Assembly (NCBI GenBank): GCA_030747075.1
Contig: JASLLL010000004.1
Location: forward strand, 62,001 to 126,000
Direction: 5' to 3'
DNA: 64,000 bases
Source: Gemmatimonadota bacterium
Lineage (GTDB): Bacteria > ARS69
Shown here: positions 1 to 9,106 of the stretch, piece after piece
Layout: every line of letters begins with the position of its first letter
Numbering within the stretch: the first letter of the stretch is position 1
The notes under the pieces: model-generated
Databases searched by the model: none
Told to the model about the DNA's origin: nothing
The model's input: only the letters and a program-made list of their open reading frames with translations
Translations under genes and position numbers: made by a program

Positions 1-652
1 TTTCCCCGGTCCGGACGATCCGAACCGAGTTCGCGACGATGTCCGTCACCGGCGTCGAGTTCTGGCTTCCCTTCATGGGCACTTGTCCCATGCCGAGGAC
101 GATATCCAGCCCCATCACGCACTCCCCGAAGACCGAGTGCTTGTCGTCGAGCCAGGGTGTGGGGACATGGGTGACGAAGAACTGGCTGCCGTTCGTTCCC
201 GGGCCGGAGTTTGCCATGGAGAGGATGCCCGGCCGGGCGTGACGGAGGGCCGGATCGAACTCGTCGATGAATCGATATCCGGGATCGCCGCGTCCGTTGC
301 CGAGCGGGCAGCCGCCCTGCGACATGAAGTCCTTGATGATCCGATGGAAGCCGAGGCCGTCGTAGAACGGCCGTGTTGTCATCTCGTGGGTCTTCGCGTC
401 CTTGAACTCCTTGGTGCCTTCCGCCAGTCCGACGAAGTTCCCGACCGTGACGGGCACCTTGTCGTAATGGAGGCGGCAGACAAAGTCGCCGACCGTGGTT
501 TCGAAAACGGCGTAGATTCCGTCGGGTGCGGTGGCCTCTTCCACCGTGGTCGGTTCGGCTGCTGCGTCAGAGGGAGGAAGGGCCGACGCGGCGCACAGGA
601 CCGCAAGGCCGGGAAGCAGGGTGCGGGTTCGGACAAGTCGCGGTGCGGACAT
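1..652 (-). CDS. Secreted cyclophilin-type peptidyl-prolyl isomerase (3' end outside window)
   Basis: Catalyses cis-trans isomerisation of prolyl bonds, here probably in the periplasm or envelope. Reading leftwards from an ATG at 652, the product begins with a signal-peptide-like stretch (MSAPRLVRTRTLLPGLAVL...). The cyclophilin core follows: FETTVGDFVCRLHYDKVPVTV, FYDGLGFHRIIKDFMSQGG, GILSMANSGPGTNGSQFF and the conserved FG before the final strands. The catalytic Arg is in FHRII and the substrate-binding Phe in QFF. The start is supported by AAGGAG a few bases upstream. The frame is open through base 1, so the C-terminus is missing only because the window ends. The gene is followed on the same strand side by selD, about 110 bp away. 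Family assignment is firm; the in vivo partner is unknown. Confidence 0.95.
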   Translation of the reverse strand, partial: MSAPRLVRTRTLLPGLAVLCAASALPPSDAAAEPTTVEEATAPDGIYAVFETTVGDFVCRLHYDKVPVTVGNFVGLAEGTKEFKDAKTHEMTTRPFYDGLGFHRIIKDFMSQGGCPLGNGRGDPGYRFIDEFDPALRHARPGILSMANSGPGTNGSQFFVTHVPTPWLDDKHSVFGECVMGLDIVLGMGQVPMKGSQNSTPVTDIVANSVRIVRTGE

Positions 653-764
653 GAGCACTCCTTGTGAAGGTCTCTTCGAAAGGGCGGGACAGCACACGAG
701 ACCGGGTGGTCTGTCGCAATAGTGCGAATCGGGCGGACATTCTACCCGCGGACGGGCGGGGACG

Positions 765-1820
765 CTACTCCTCGACGAGGATTCCGTCGCCCTCCGTGAT
801 CTCGCCGATGACGGCCGCCGCCGGCGTCGAGGCAGCCTCCAGGCGAGCGAGGAGGTCGTCGGTGGTGCCGGGAGGTGCCACGAGCAGGAGACCGCCGGAG
901 GTCTGTGCGTCCGCAAGAACAAGCTGGTCGGCCTCTTCCACGCTGTCGGAGAAAGCGACACAGCCCGAGAGTGTGCGAAGCGTTTTCCGGGTCCCCCCGG
1001 GCGCGACTCCATCGGCGGCCAGATCCCGGGCTCCATCGAGAACCGGCACACTCCCGACAGAGACCCTTGCGCCACATCCGGAGGCTTCCAGCACCTCCGT
1101 CAAGTGCCCGAGAAGTCCGTATCCGGTGACATCGGTGGCGCAGACGATCCCGGTCTCCGTCAGCGCGCGCCCCGCCTCGCGGTTGAGTGCCGCCATGACG
1201 CGAATGGCCTCTCCGGCGCCGGCCTCGTCGATGCGCTCCTGCTTGAGCGCCGTCGTGATGATCCCGGTGCCGAGCGGCTTCGTGAGAATGAGCCGGTCCC
1301 CGGGCCGCGCTCCCTCCTTCCGCGCGATCTTCTCCGGATGCACCCGGCCGACGACCGCCAGCCCGTACTTGGGCTCCGGGTCATCCACCGTGTGCCCTCC
1401 GATGACCACCGTGCCCGCTTCGGCAGCTTTTGCCGACCCGCCTTCCAGGATGTCGCCAAGGACCGACAGCGGAAGCTCTTCCGACGCGGCGGGGAACGCA
1501 ACGATGTTCATCGCAGCGAAGGGTTCTCCCCCCATGGCGTACACATCGGAGAGCGCGTTGGCGGCGGCGATCTCGCCGAAAGTGTGCGGGTCGTCGACGA
1601 CGGGGGTGAAGAAGTCGAGCGTCAGCACAAGTGCCAGATCGTCGGAGATCCGGTAGACACCGGCGTCGTCCGGCGCCGCGGTTCCCACCAGAACGGCGGG
1701 GTCCGTGTGGGGCGTGAGACGGCGCAGAACCTGCGCGCGAAGATCGGCCTGACCGATCTTCGATGCTCAACCCGCGCAGTGGGAGTATGCGGTGAGGCGA
1801 ATCTTCCGGGAAGGAGTCAC
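765..1820 (-). CDS. selD: Selenide, water dikinase SelD, predicted selenoprotein (in-frame TGA = Sec18)
   Basis: SelD makes selenophosphate from selenide and ATP, the selenium donor for selenocysteine and selenouridine synthesis. The part after base 1688 is unmistakable SelD (LDFFTPVVDDPHTFGEIAAANALSD..., metal-binding Asp residues, GGHTVDDPEPKYGL, ATDVTGYGLLGHL). The SelD N-terminus is also present upstream in the same frame, but it contains a TGA at 1769-1767: LTAYSHCAGUASKIGQADL. Aligned with the family (YSHGAGCGCK in E. coli), the TGA falls exactly on catalytic Cys17, and the catalytic Lys is kept three residues later. GTG 1820 has GGAGGGA 8 nt upstream and overlaps the previous stop (GTGA). 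The resulting 351 residues match the family length; a start at 1688 would delete the active site. A perfect hairpin follows the TGA. Sec insertion is inferred, not shown. Confidence 0.93.
1738..1762 (-). promoter_or_regulatory. SECIS-like hairpin just after the selD UGA
   Basis: On the minus strand, four bases after the TGA there is a perfect 10-bp stem, CGAAGATCGG / CCGATCTTCG, closed by a five-base loop TCAGG. Bacterial SECIS elements are coding-region stem-loops immediately 3' of the UGA and bind SelB. The position and the G-containing loop fit that role. The loop does not start with G as the common bacterial model prefers, so the match is good but not textbook. Confidence 0.65.
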
Positions 1821-2737
1821 GGGCGATCTCCCTCCGGAAAGAGGTCGGTGGTGGTCTCGCACTCCACGGGAGCTTCGCTGCGCGGGATCTCACCGACGGG
1901 TGTGTCGAGGGCCGGCAGTGCGGGAATGGCGATGGAGCCTTCGCTCCCGCCGCGCACTTCGGCGAGCCTTCGCGAGAGGATGGCGTCGCCGCGCACGGGG
2001 CTCTCGAACACGAGATCCGCGGTCCCCGCAGGTGCGCGCCGGAAGTCCGTGGTGTCCCGGAAGCCGGGTCGGAGGTTCACATCCCAGGGGCGCATTCCCG
2101 AAGCCGTTCGGATTCCGAGGACGCGGACGGTGTCTTCGCCTCGATTGTGCAGGTGCAGTCCGTGGTCGTCCCAGGTGACGGACAGGTGCGCACCGGTGGT
2201 TGTTCCCGGGCAGAGCGGGAGGTTCGTCTCTGCGGGCAGGACCGCGTCCGCGAGCGCGAGAAACTCCGGGTCATACGAAATAAGAAGCCCGCTGGCGTAG
2301 AGTGTGCGGTCTCCCCGGGAAACCTCCACCGCGACGCGCCGCCCGAGATACCGGAAAAGAAGTGGCTCGGCAGTGAGCGGATCCTTGCGAAGAAGTTCGC
2401 GGACGGTGCGCCCCAGGCGAGCGCGCCACGACGGATGAGCTGCGCGCCAGACCTGCGCGTCTCGCCGTTCGCGGAAGTCGTCCGTCCAGAGAGTCTCGGG
2501 ACGAAGGATGGTACGAATGCGGTCGATTCCTGATCGGGTCAGGAGACGGCTTGACTCCACCGTATCGGACCCCACGGTGCGTGGTTCGTCGTAGACAACC
2601 TCCAGTCCGCCCGCCACGACATGAAGGACCCCGGTGATCCACTCGCCGCCGGTGAGCTGCATCTGAACGGAGTCAGCCTGAAAGAGACGAAGCGGGGAAG
2701 AGGCCCATTCGCCTCGCGGGAAATCCGGTCCCTTCAC
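1817..2737 (-). CDS. Unknown protein coupled to selD
   Basis: I do not recognise the family. The 306-residue product has no signal peptide or membrane segment. It reads as mostly beta-strand with short conserved-looking blocks (QMQLTGGEWITGVLHVVAGGL, GLLISYDPEFLALADAVLPAE, ADLVFESPVRGDAIL). GTG 2737 is chosen because a G-rich ribosome binding stretch lies 4 nt upstream and nothing else fits. Its stop codon overlaps the selD start by four bases (GTGA), and its last codons carry the selD ribosome binding site, so the two are translationally coupled. A role in selenium metabolism is possible by context only. Confidence 0.8.
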   Translation of the reverse strand: MKGPDFPRGEWASSPLRLFQADSVQMQLTGGEWITGVLHVVAGGLEVVYDEPRTVGSDTVESSRLLTRSGIDRIRTILRPETLWTDDFRERRDAQVWRAAHPSWRARLGRTVRELLRKDPLTAEPLLFRYLGRRVAVEVSRGDRTLYASGLLISYDPEFLALADAVLPAETNLPLCPGTTTGAHLSVTWDDHGLHLHNRGEDTVRVLGIRTASGMRPWDVNLRPGFRDTTDFRRAPAGTADLVFESPVRGDAILSRRLAEVRGGSEGSIAIPALPALDTPVGEIPRSEAPVECETTTDLFPEGDRP

Positions 2738-3156
2738 GATCCACCCCCCCTGTCACGCGTGCGTGCGCAGTGTCTCCCCCCTGGGACCGGACTGTCAACG
2801 GAAGCGGTGAATGTGCGCACCACGCCAGAGGCGACGCCCGGACGCTACCGGGCGGTCCCATTCCGCAAGAATCGCGATGGCGTATGTTGCGGGATACTTG
2901 CGCTTGTTTATTGCGCGATCGGAGTGCGTGCCGCCGCGGTGCGGGCCTCCCTTTGTGCGCGAAGAAAACCGCCGTGTCATGTTCGGTCAGAATGCGGGAC
3001 TTCTTCCAACGACGGCGCGTTGCGAACACGAAAAACCGAGTCTGCGCGCGGGGTTGCGCGTGTTTCCGCTTGAGAACGGTATGTCGGAATCGGTAGAGTC
3101 GGAGCAGTCGCACTCATCCGTTTTTCTTTCGTGACCGCCAGCAGTTGTGAGGTTTC
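2738..3156. other. Divergent intergenic region
   Basis: No convincing coding sequence lies in these 419 bases between a leftward and a rightward gene. It holds a 6-bp hairpin (GCCCGG/CCGGGC near 2835-2855) and one plausible rightward promoter near 3070-3099. I see no known RNA motif. Confidence 0.6.
3070..3099 (+). promoter_or_regulatory. Putative sigma70 promoter for the TolB/TPR gene
   Basis: TTGAGA at 3070-3075 and TAGAGT at 3094-3099 are separated by 18 bases, 58 bases before the ATG at 3157. This is a motif match only. Confidence 0.4.
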
Positions 3157-4962
3157 ATGAAGCCGAGTGTCGGGGTGCTCCAGTTCGCTGCGGTGTGTCC
3201 GGAAAGCGACGAAGCCTCTGTCGGCCGGGGAATCACCCGGCAAGTAGCCCAGAGACTGGCGACCATTGCGGAACTGGAAGTCAGTTCCATACTCCTGGGA
3301 CGCGAAGCGCTGCCGCCGCCCGCGGAATCGGATGCCGCGCCCTCTTCTTCCTCCATGGCAGCCCGGACGCCGGCGCTTTTTGTCGCCGGTCTCGGGAAGG
3401 AGTGCGATTCCGACTTCATACTCGTAGGGCGCGTACACATTCATGACGGGTTGATCATTCACTTCCGGGTCTTCGAGTCCCGGTCGGGCCGGTTGATTCA
3501 CTCCGGGTGTGTGTCCGGCGTCCGGACCGGTGTGTTCTCAGTGCTGGACGAACTGGCACTGGAGGCGGGGCGGGCCATGGGGTTCATTCCGGACTCTTCC
3601 GAAGGGTTGTGGCCGGAGCCGGAACCGGTGGACTTTGAGGCGTTTCTGGAATACTGCGCGGCTCAGGAAGAAGAGCAACCGGAGGCGGTTCGCGACCTTC
3701 TCGACCGGGCCCTGGCGGTTCAGCCCCACTTCCGAATGGCGTTGTTCGAGCGAATGCAGGCGTGCTACGGCGTGGATGATCCGGCCGGGCTGGTTCAGGT
3801 GGTCGACGCCTATGTCAACGCCCGGCCCGAGGACACCGAGGTGGTTCTGACGGCGGCGAACCTCTGTCTGTCGTACGGAATGGTGGAAGAGGGGATCGTC
3901 TATGCGAAGGCCTGTCTCGCCCGCTCACCGGAAGATGTGGAGGCGCGTGTTCTTCTGGCCCGGTTCCTGTTCGACCGGGAAGACCTTCAGGAAGCGTCGT
4001 CCCATCTGGAGGTGGCGCTGTCCGCGCAGACCCGGACGGTGGACGGTGCGTACGCGCTTGGCCGGTACTTTCTGGATCTGGGGCAGTACAAACGCGCACA
4101 GGTTTTTCTGGAAGAATGTCTGGAGATGGACCCCGGTTCCTATGTGGTGCTTCGCGATCTCCAGTGCTGCTACTACGAACTGGAGGAGTTCGAGCGTGGC
4201 GTGGAAGCCTGCGAGAGCCTTCTGGAGGTGGATCCGTCGGACGCGGGCACCTGGTACAACCTCGGGCTGATCTATCAGAAGACAGGTCGTATCCCGCTGG
4301 CCGTGAAACACCACGAGGAGGCGCTTCGCCACGATCCTGAGTTCACCAGGGCCGCCACGATGATCGCCGAATGCTACTACCGAATCGGGGATTACCGAAA
4401 GGCGCTGTCGCGGTTCCTTGAGGCAGCCTGGCAGGGTCCGGATCATGGGGGCGGATGCGGGCGGATTGGCGACTGTTACTTCGAACTGGCGTCCATGGAG
4501 GAATCGCTCCTGTGGTACGGACGGGCGGAAGAGGCGGACTCCGCCTGGAGCAATCCCCGGCACGAGCTGGTGAAGGGGGCCGCCGCACTCACGGACGGAG
4601 ATGTCGATGCCGCACTGGCACGCTTCGCAACGGCGACGCGCTCGGCGGATGATTGCCCCGTCATGCTGAACGACATCGCATGGGTGCTGCTCGTGTCCGG
4701 GCGCCCCGCGGAGGCTCTTCAGACGCTGGAGTATGCGCTGGAATCGGACCCGCAGAACCCCACGCTTGTCGCGAATCTACTGTCGTGCTGGGAGCACATT
4801 TCCGCATCCGGAAGGCTGTCGTCCCGTCTTCTGGGAATTGTGCGCCGTGCCCGCGCCCGTCAGGTCGACCTCACCCGTCGGGCACTTGTGCCGAAGGCCC
4901 CCGCCCGGATCGTGGAGAGAACCGACCGGCCATCCTTGACCTGGCACGGTCTTCGCGGCTAA
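3157..4962 (+). CDS. TolB-like N-terminal domain plus TPR-repeat protein
   Basis: A 601-residue protein without signal peptide. Residues 1-150 resemble the TolB/FlgO-like N-terminal domain found in front of TPR arrays (VGVLQFAAV...GRGITRQVAQRLATI, DFILVGRVHIHDGLIIHFRVFESRSG). The rest is a long run of about ten TPR-like helix pairs (e.g. AGTWYNLGLIYQKTGRIPLAVKHHEEAL, NPTLVANLL). Such proteins act as protein-interaction scaffolds or sensors; no catalytic domain is visible. ATG 3157 is preceded by GTGAGG. It is followed 60 bases later by the ETF-QO gene on the same strand and may be cotranscribed. Specific partners are unknown. Confidence 0.85.
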   Translation: MKPSVGVLQFAAVCPESDEASVGRGITRQVAQRLATIAELEVSSILLGREALPPPAESDAAPSSSSMAARTPALFVAGLGKECDSDFILVGRVHIHDGLIIHFRVFESRSGRLIHSGCVSGVRTGVFSVLDELALEAGRAMGFIPDSSEGLWPEPEPVDFEAFLEYCAAQEEEQPEAVRDLLDRALAVQPHFRMALFERMQACYGVDDPAGLVQVVDAYVNARPEDTEVVLTAANLCLSYGMVEEGIVYAKACLARSPEDVEARVLLARFLFDREDLQEASSHLEVALSAQTRTVDGAYALGRYFLDLGQYKRAQVFLEECLEMDPGSYVVLRDLQCCYYELEEFERGVEACESLLEVDPSDAGTWYNLGLIYQKTGRIPLAVKHHEEALRHDPEFTRAATMIAECYYRIGDYRKALSRFLEAAWQGPDHGGGCGRIGDCYFELASMEESLLWYGRAEEADSAWSNPRHELVKGAAALTDGDVDAALARFATATRSADDCPVMLNDIAWVLLVSGRPAEALQTLEYALESDPQNPTLVANLLSCWEHISASGRLSSRLLGIVRRARARQVDLTRRALVPKAPARIVERTDRPSLTWHGLRG

Positions 4963-5021
4963 ACCTCGGGGGAGTTCGCCCGCCTGCGGGCGGAAGCGCG
5001 GATCCACTCTCGGGGGAAGCG

Positions 5022-6701
5022 ATGCCACCGTCACGCGAAGTGATGCCCGTCGACATACTGTTCGTTGGCGCCGGGCCGGCCAGCCTTGCTGGCGCGTACC
5101 ACCTCCTGACCCTTGTCGAGAAGCACAACGAGTCCGTCGCGTCCGGTGGCGGAAAGGAAATCGGCCCGTTGGAGATTGCGATCCTGGAGAAGGGATCCTC
5201 CATGGGCGCGCACGCGATCTCCGGTGCCGTCATGGACCCGAGGGCGCTTGCCGAGTTGATTCCTGACTTTGAAGAGGCGGGGTTTCCGGCGGAGTCACCG
5301 GTCACCTCCGATGAAGTTCGCGTTCTTTCGGCGAAGGGGGGGTTCCGACTTCCGGCCGTCCCGCCGACCATGCGCAATGATGGAAACTATGTGGTGAGTC
5401 TGGGGAAGGTGGTGTCCTGGCTTGCGGAGAAGGTGGAGGAGAAGGGGGCGTTCATCCTTCCCGAGTTCCCCGGGCGGGAGCCGATCTTCGACGGAAGCCG
5501 CCTGTCCGGAATACGGACGACGGATCGCGGGCTGGACAAGGAGGGAAACCCGAAGGGAAACCACCAGCCCGGAGCGGACATCACGGCGCGGGTGGTGGTT
5601 CTTGGGGAGGGGCCGCGCGGGTCGCTGACGAAGCAACTGATTGCGCGGCACGGTCTCGACGAAGGAACGAACCCGCCGGTCTTCGCAACCGGAGTCAAAG
5701 AAACCTGGCGGCTCCCGGAGGGGCGGATCGAACCGGGAAAGGTGATCCATACAATGGGTTACCCGCTGGACTCCAGCACCTACGGCGGCGGTTTCATCTA
5801 CGGGGGTGCGGATGGGATGGCGGCCATCGGATTCGCCACCGGACTGGACTACCACCATCCGGCGACGGACCCGCAGGCGGAGCTGCAACGATTCAAGGAA
5901 CATCCGTTTGTGGTGGCACTTCTCGAAGGCGGGGAGATCGTCTCCTTCGGGGCCAAGACGATTCCCGAGGGCGGGTGGTTCGCCATGCCGAGGCCGTACT
6001 TTGACGGGGGGATGCTCATAGGGGACTGTGGCGGGTTTCTGGATCCGTCACGGCTCAAGGGCATTCATCTCGGCATGAAGAGTGGAATGCTCGCCGCGGA
6101 GACGATCCTGGAAGGGTTGATCGCGGATGACTTCTCCGAAAGCCAGCTGGCGGGCTATCGACAGCGGATCGAGGCATCGTGGATTCGCGAGGAGATGTGG
6201 AAGTCGCGCAATTTCCATCAGGCAATGGACTCGGGACTCTTCGGGGGGATGGCGCGCATCGGTATTCAGATGCTGCTGGGCGGTCGGGACATCCGGGGAG
6301 ACCGGGTCTCCGCCGCGCCCGGGCACACGCACATGAAGAGGCTGTCCGAAGCCGGAGGAGATCGCGCGCGGCCCACGGTGGACAACGAACGGATCTTCGA
6401 CAAGCTGACGAATGTTTTCCACTCGGGGGCCATTCACGAAGAGGACCAGCCGGTGCATCTGGTCGTGTCGGACCTGGACATCTGCCGGACGAGGTGCGCG
6501 GAGGAATACGGGAATCCGTGTCGGTTCTTCTGCCCGGCGGATGTCTACGAGATGGTGGAGGAGGATGGCGGGGGGCTGGACCTGCGGATCAACGCGTCGA
6601 ACTGCGTTCACTGCAAGACATGTGATGTGATGGATCCGTACCAGATCATCACCTGGCTGCCTCCGGAAGGCGGAGGCGGGCCGTCGTACAAAAACCTCTG
6701 A
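5022..6701 (+). CDS. Electron transfer flavoprotein-ubiquinone oxidoreductase
   Basis: Transfers electrons from reduced ETF (fatty-acid and amino-acid oxidation) to the quinone pool at the inner membrane. The 559-residue length is typical for the family. The N-terminus has an FAD dinucleotide fold (VDILFVGAGPASLAGAYHLL), then the LEKGSSMGAHAISGAVMDPRAL block and the GFLDPSRLKGIHLGMKSGMLAAE motif. The C-terminal domain carries the [4Fe-4S] cysteines (CRTRCAEEYGNPCRFFCP, ASNCVHCKTCDVMDPYQIITW). The frame is open further upstream, but ATG 5022 after GGGGGAAG gives the family start. No etfAB lies in the window. The FadD at 50578 could feed the same beta-oxidation route (inference). Confidence 0.96.
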   Translation: MPPSREVMPVDILFVGAGPASLAGAYHLLTLVEKHNESVASGGGKEIGPLEIAILEKGSSMGAHAISGAVMDPRALAELIPDFEEAGFPAESPVTSDEVRVLSAKGGFRLPAVPPTMRNDGNYVVSLGKVVSWLAEKVEEKGAFILPEFPGREPIFDGSRLSGIRTTDRGLDKEGNPKGNHQPGADITARVVVLGEGPRGSLTKQLIARHGLDEGTNPPVFATGVKETWRLPEGRIEPGKVIHTMGYPLDSSTYGGGFIYGGADGMAAIGFATGLDYHHPATDPQAELQRFKEHPFVVALLEGGEIVSFGAKTIPEGGWFAMPRPYFDGGMLIGDCGGFLDPSRLKGIHLGMKSGMLAAETILEGLIADDFSESQLAGYRQRIEASWIREEMWKSRNFHQAMDSGLFGGMARIGIQMLLGGRDIRGDRVSAAPGHTHMKRLSEAGGDRARPTVDNERIFDKLTNVFHSGAIHEEDQPVHLVVSDLDICRTRCAEEYGNPCRFFCPADVYEMVEEDGGGLDLRINASNCVHCKTCDVMDPYQIITWLPPEGGGGPSYKNL

Positions 6702-6729
6702 TGTCGCGGCGCGTCTGTTCGGGGAGGGC

Positions 6730-9051
6730 GTGGTGATCGTGCGCGGAGCGGGGTGTCGCGGCGCCCTGGCCGGGGCGATCGTGGCAGGGCTGCTCTTTGC
6801 CGTGCTCTTCGGGCCGGATCTCCTCGACGAGCGCGTGCCGGCCTTTCGGGATGTCGCCAACTACCACCTGCCCGTCGGCAAAGTGGTGGCTGACCAGTGG
6901 CGCGCCGGTCGCGTTCCCTGCTGGAACCCTTTCGTTGCATGCGGGACACCGCTTCTCTCGAACCCGAATCACTACGCGCTCTATCCGGGGCGTGTGGCGG
7001 ATCTTGTTCTTGGTGCCGAGGCGGCGATGACCCTCCACCTCCTCGGGCACTGGGTTGCGGGGGGAGTCGCGTTCGCTGCACTCCTGGCCGTGCTGGGGTG
7101 TGGCGTCATCGGCGCTGCGGGAGGGGCGGCGGCGTACCTTCTGGCGGGGCCGTCGCTTTCGCTTCTGTCCTTCGCGAATCTCGTGCCCTTCCTGCTGTGG
7201 ACCCCGCTGACCGCGCTGGCGTGGGTGGCGATGCTTCGGCGTCCCGGACCCGGGCCGGCCGCAGGGCTGGCGCTCACGGTTGCCGTGCAGGCGTGCTTCG
7301 CGGAACCGGTGCTCCTTGCATCGGAAGTGCTGGTGCTGCTGGCCATCCCCTTTGCTGTGGAGCGTCGGGCGCCCGTTCGCAGCGTGATTCCCTGGGCGAT
7401 GGCGGGTGCGGGCACGGCGCTGTTGGTTGCTGCGCCGATGGCGGTTCCCGCGCTGCGTCTTGCGTCCGAATCCGCCCGAAGCGTCGACTCCCGTGCGGCG
7501 TTGGAGTATTCGGTCGGTCCCTGGTCGCTTCCACGCATCCTGGTGCCGGGCTTCTTCGGCAACTACCACACGCTGGAGAAGACGGAGTGGTGGGGAGAAC
7601 TTCTGCAGCGCGGGCGCGGGCCGTTCTATGTGTCGCTTGCGGTCGGGTTGCCTGCTGTCCTTCTGGCGGTCGCGGGATTCGCCTCACGGGGCCGACGGGG
7701 GGGCGTTCTTCTCGGTGCGGTGGCGCTGGCCGTGGCGGTGGCGATGGGTTCCCACTGTGCTCCAGTGGCTGCACTGGCCGCGACCGGGGCGGGTGGGTGG
7801 TTTCGCTGGCCGGTGAAGTTCCTGTTCGCGGTCGCGTTTCTGATTCCGCTGGGTGTGGGTCTCGGGTTGCGGGATCTGGAGCGCGGCGCAAGGAGCGACA
7901 GGTCGACGCCGGCGGTCTGGATCGCGGGGGCCGCGTCCCTGTTGGCGACGGCGGTCGCATGGAAGTTCGCCGGAGCGGAGACCACGGCACAGCTTCGCGA
8001 CGGGTTTTTCGGTCCAGTCGCGGAGATGAAAGACCTGGACGCCATTTTTCAGGCGCTGCGCACGGCCCTTTTCGGAACGGCGGCGGGGGGGGTTGCGGTG
8101 GCGGGTCTTCTTCTGGCGCGGTCGCGCGCAGGCGGGAGGCGTCTGCTTGCGTGGGCAGGCGTGGGGGTTGTGGCGGCGTCGCTGGTTCCGGCGCAGCGGG
8201 GAGTGAATCGTGGGACGCCGCTGGAAGCACTCCGCGCTCCCTCTCCAGTGATGGACGAGGTCGCGGCCGAAGTGCATCCGCAGTACCGCGCCTGGTTTCC
8301 GACCTCGCACTGGGAGGCTCGCCTCTCGACACGCGCGGGCTTCCCTGACGAATGGTGGCCTCGCGTTCAGCTTGACCGGGAGGTCGGGAACTTCTTCCAG
8401 CCGATCCGCGAGGGAATCCGCCAGGTGATCGTCAACCCGGACCGTCTGGTGCGTGCGGATGCGGCGGAGCGCGCGCGAATGTCGCGACTCATCTCCGCGG
8501 CGGATCGGGAGAGACTCTTCGATCTCATCGGAGTGCGCGCCACCGTTTCCCTGGGGCCTGCGGCGCTCGCCGGGGATCGACCGCCTCACCGCACGATCGC
8601 CCGGTGGCCTGCCGGAGTCTCGGTGCGGCCCGGAGCCGTGCCGATTGCGGTTCCTCTGCACGCGCTTCCCGAGCCCGCGGGAAGCCCCTGGGGCGGGCCA
8701 TGGCTCAGGGAGGCTCACGCCGCGGTCGATCGCCTGCGGAGTGACACGGTGGTCGAGGTGGTGGAGAGTGAGCCGGGCCGATGGGTATTCCGCGTCAACG
8801 GGATCCGGCCGGGATGGCTGGCTGTCACGGAGACCGCCCATGCCGGCTGGGTCGCGACCGTGGATGGGGAGCGAGTTTCGGTGGTTCCCTACCTGGAGAG
8901 CTTCCTGGCCGTTCCGGTTTCGGCGGGAGATCACGAGGTTTCGTTGTCCTGGACGCCTCCGGGGTTTGTGGCGCTGTTGGTGGTGTCGGGTGTGGGGCTG
9001 GCGTTGGCGGCACTCTTCGCGGGACTCGGAGTGAGGCGCGCGCACGGGTGA
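6730..9051 (+). CDS. YfhO-like polytopic membrane protein
   Basis: A 773-residue integral membrane protein with about a dozen hydrophobic segments in the first 470 residues and a soluble C-terminal part. The N-terminus (ERVPAFRDVANYHLPVGK, CWNPFVACGTPLLSNPN, YPGRVADLVLG) is typical of YfhO/GT-C-like proteins, where early acidic residues line a lipid-linked sugar site. The tail (EPGRWVFRVNGIRPGWLAVTETAHAGWVATVDGE) is the family's beta-rich end. The family is linked to surface polysaccharide or glycolipid modification. GTG 6730 follows GGGGAGGGC. A related membrane protein lies at 24022. Substrate unknown. Confidence 0.85.
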   Translation: MVIVRGAGCRGALAGAIVAGLLFAVLFGPDLLDERVPAFRDVANYHLPVGKVVADQWRAGRVPCWNPFVACGTPLLSNPNHYALYPGRVADLVLGAEAAMTLHLLGHWVAGGVAFAALLAVLGCGVIGAAGGAAAYLLAGPSLSLLSFANLVPFLLWTPLTALAWVAMLRRPGPGPAAGLALTVAVQACFAEPVLLASEVLVLLAIPFAVERRAPVRSVIPWAMAGAGTALLVAAPMAVPALRLASESARSVDSRAALEYSVGPWSLPRILVPGFFGNYHTLEKTEWWGELLQRGRGPFYVSLAVGLPAVLLAVAGFASRGRRGGVLLGAVALAVAVAMGSHCAPVAALAATGAGGWFRWPVKFLFAVAFLIPLGVGLGLRDLERGARSDRSTPAVWIAGAASLLATAVAWKFAGAETTAQLRDGFFGPVAEMKDLDAIFQALRTALFGTAAGGVAVAGLLLARSRAGGRRLLAWAGVGVVAASLVPAQRGVNRGTPLEALRAPSPVMDEVAAEVHPQYRAWFPTSHWEARLSTRAGFPDEWWPRVQLDREVGNFFQPIREGIRQVIVNPDRLVRADAAERARMSRLISAADRERLFDLIGVRATVSLGPAALAGDRPPHRTIARWPAGVSVRPGAVPIAVPLHALPEPAGSPWGGPWLREAHAAVDRLRSDTVVEVVESEPGRWVFRVNGIRPGWLAVTETAHAGWVATVDGERVSVVPYLESFLAVPVSAGDHEVSLSWTPPGFVALLVVSGVGLALAALFAGLGVRRAHG

Positions 9052-9106
9052 TGGCGCTCGACAGGGGCGGGCTTGATGTCGGCCGGAGGGCCGGAGAGGA
9101 GTCGAA

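Noticed and set aside
1688-1688. GTG 1688 as the selD start
   Set aside because: It has no ribosome site and would remove the catalytic N-terminus; the upstream GTG 1820 with a UGA read-through explains family length and active site.
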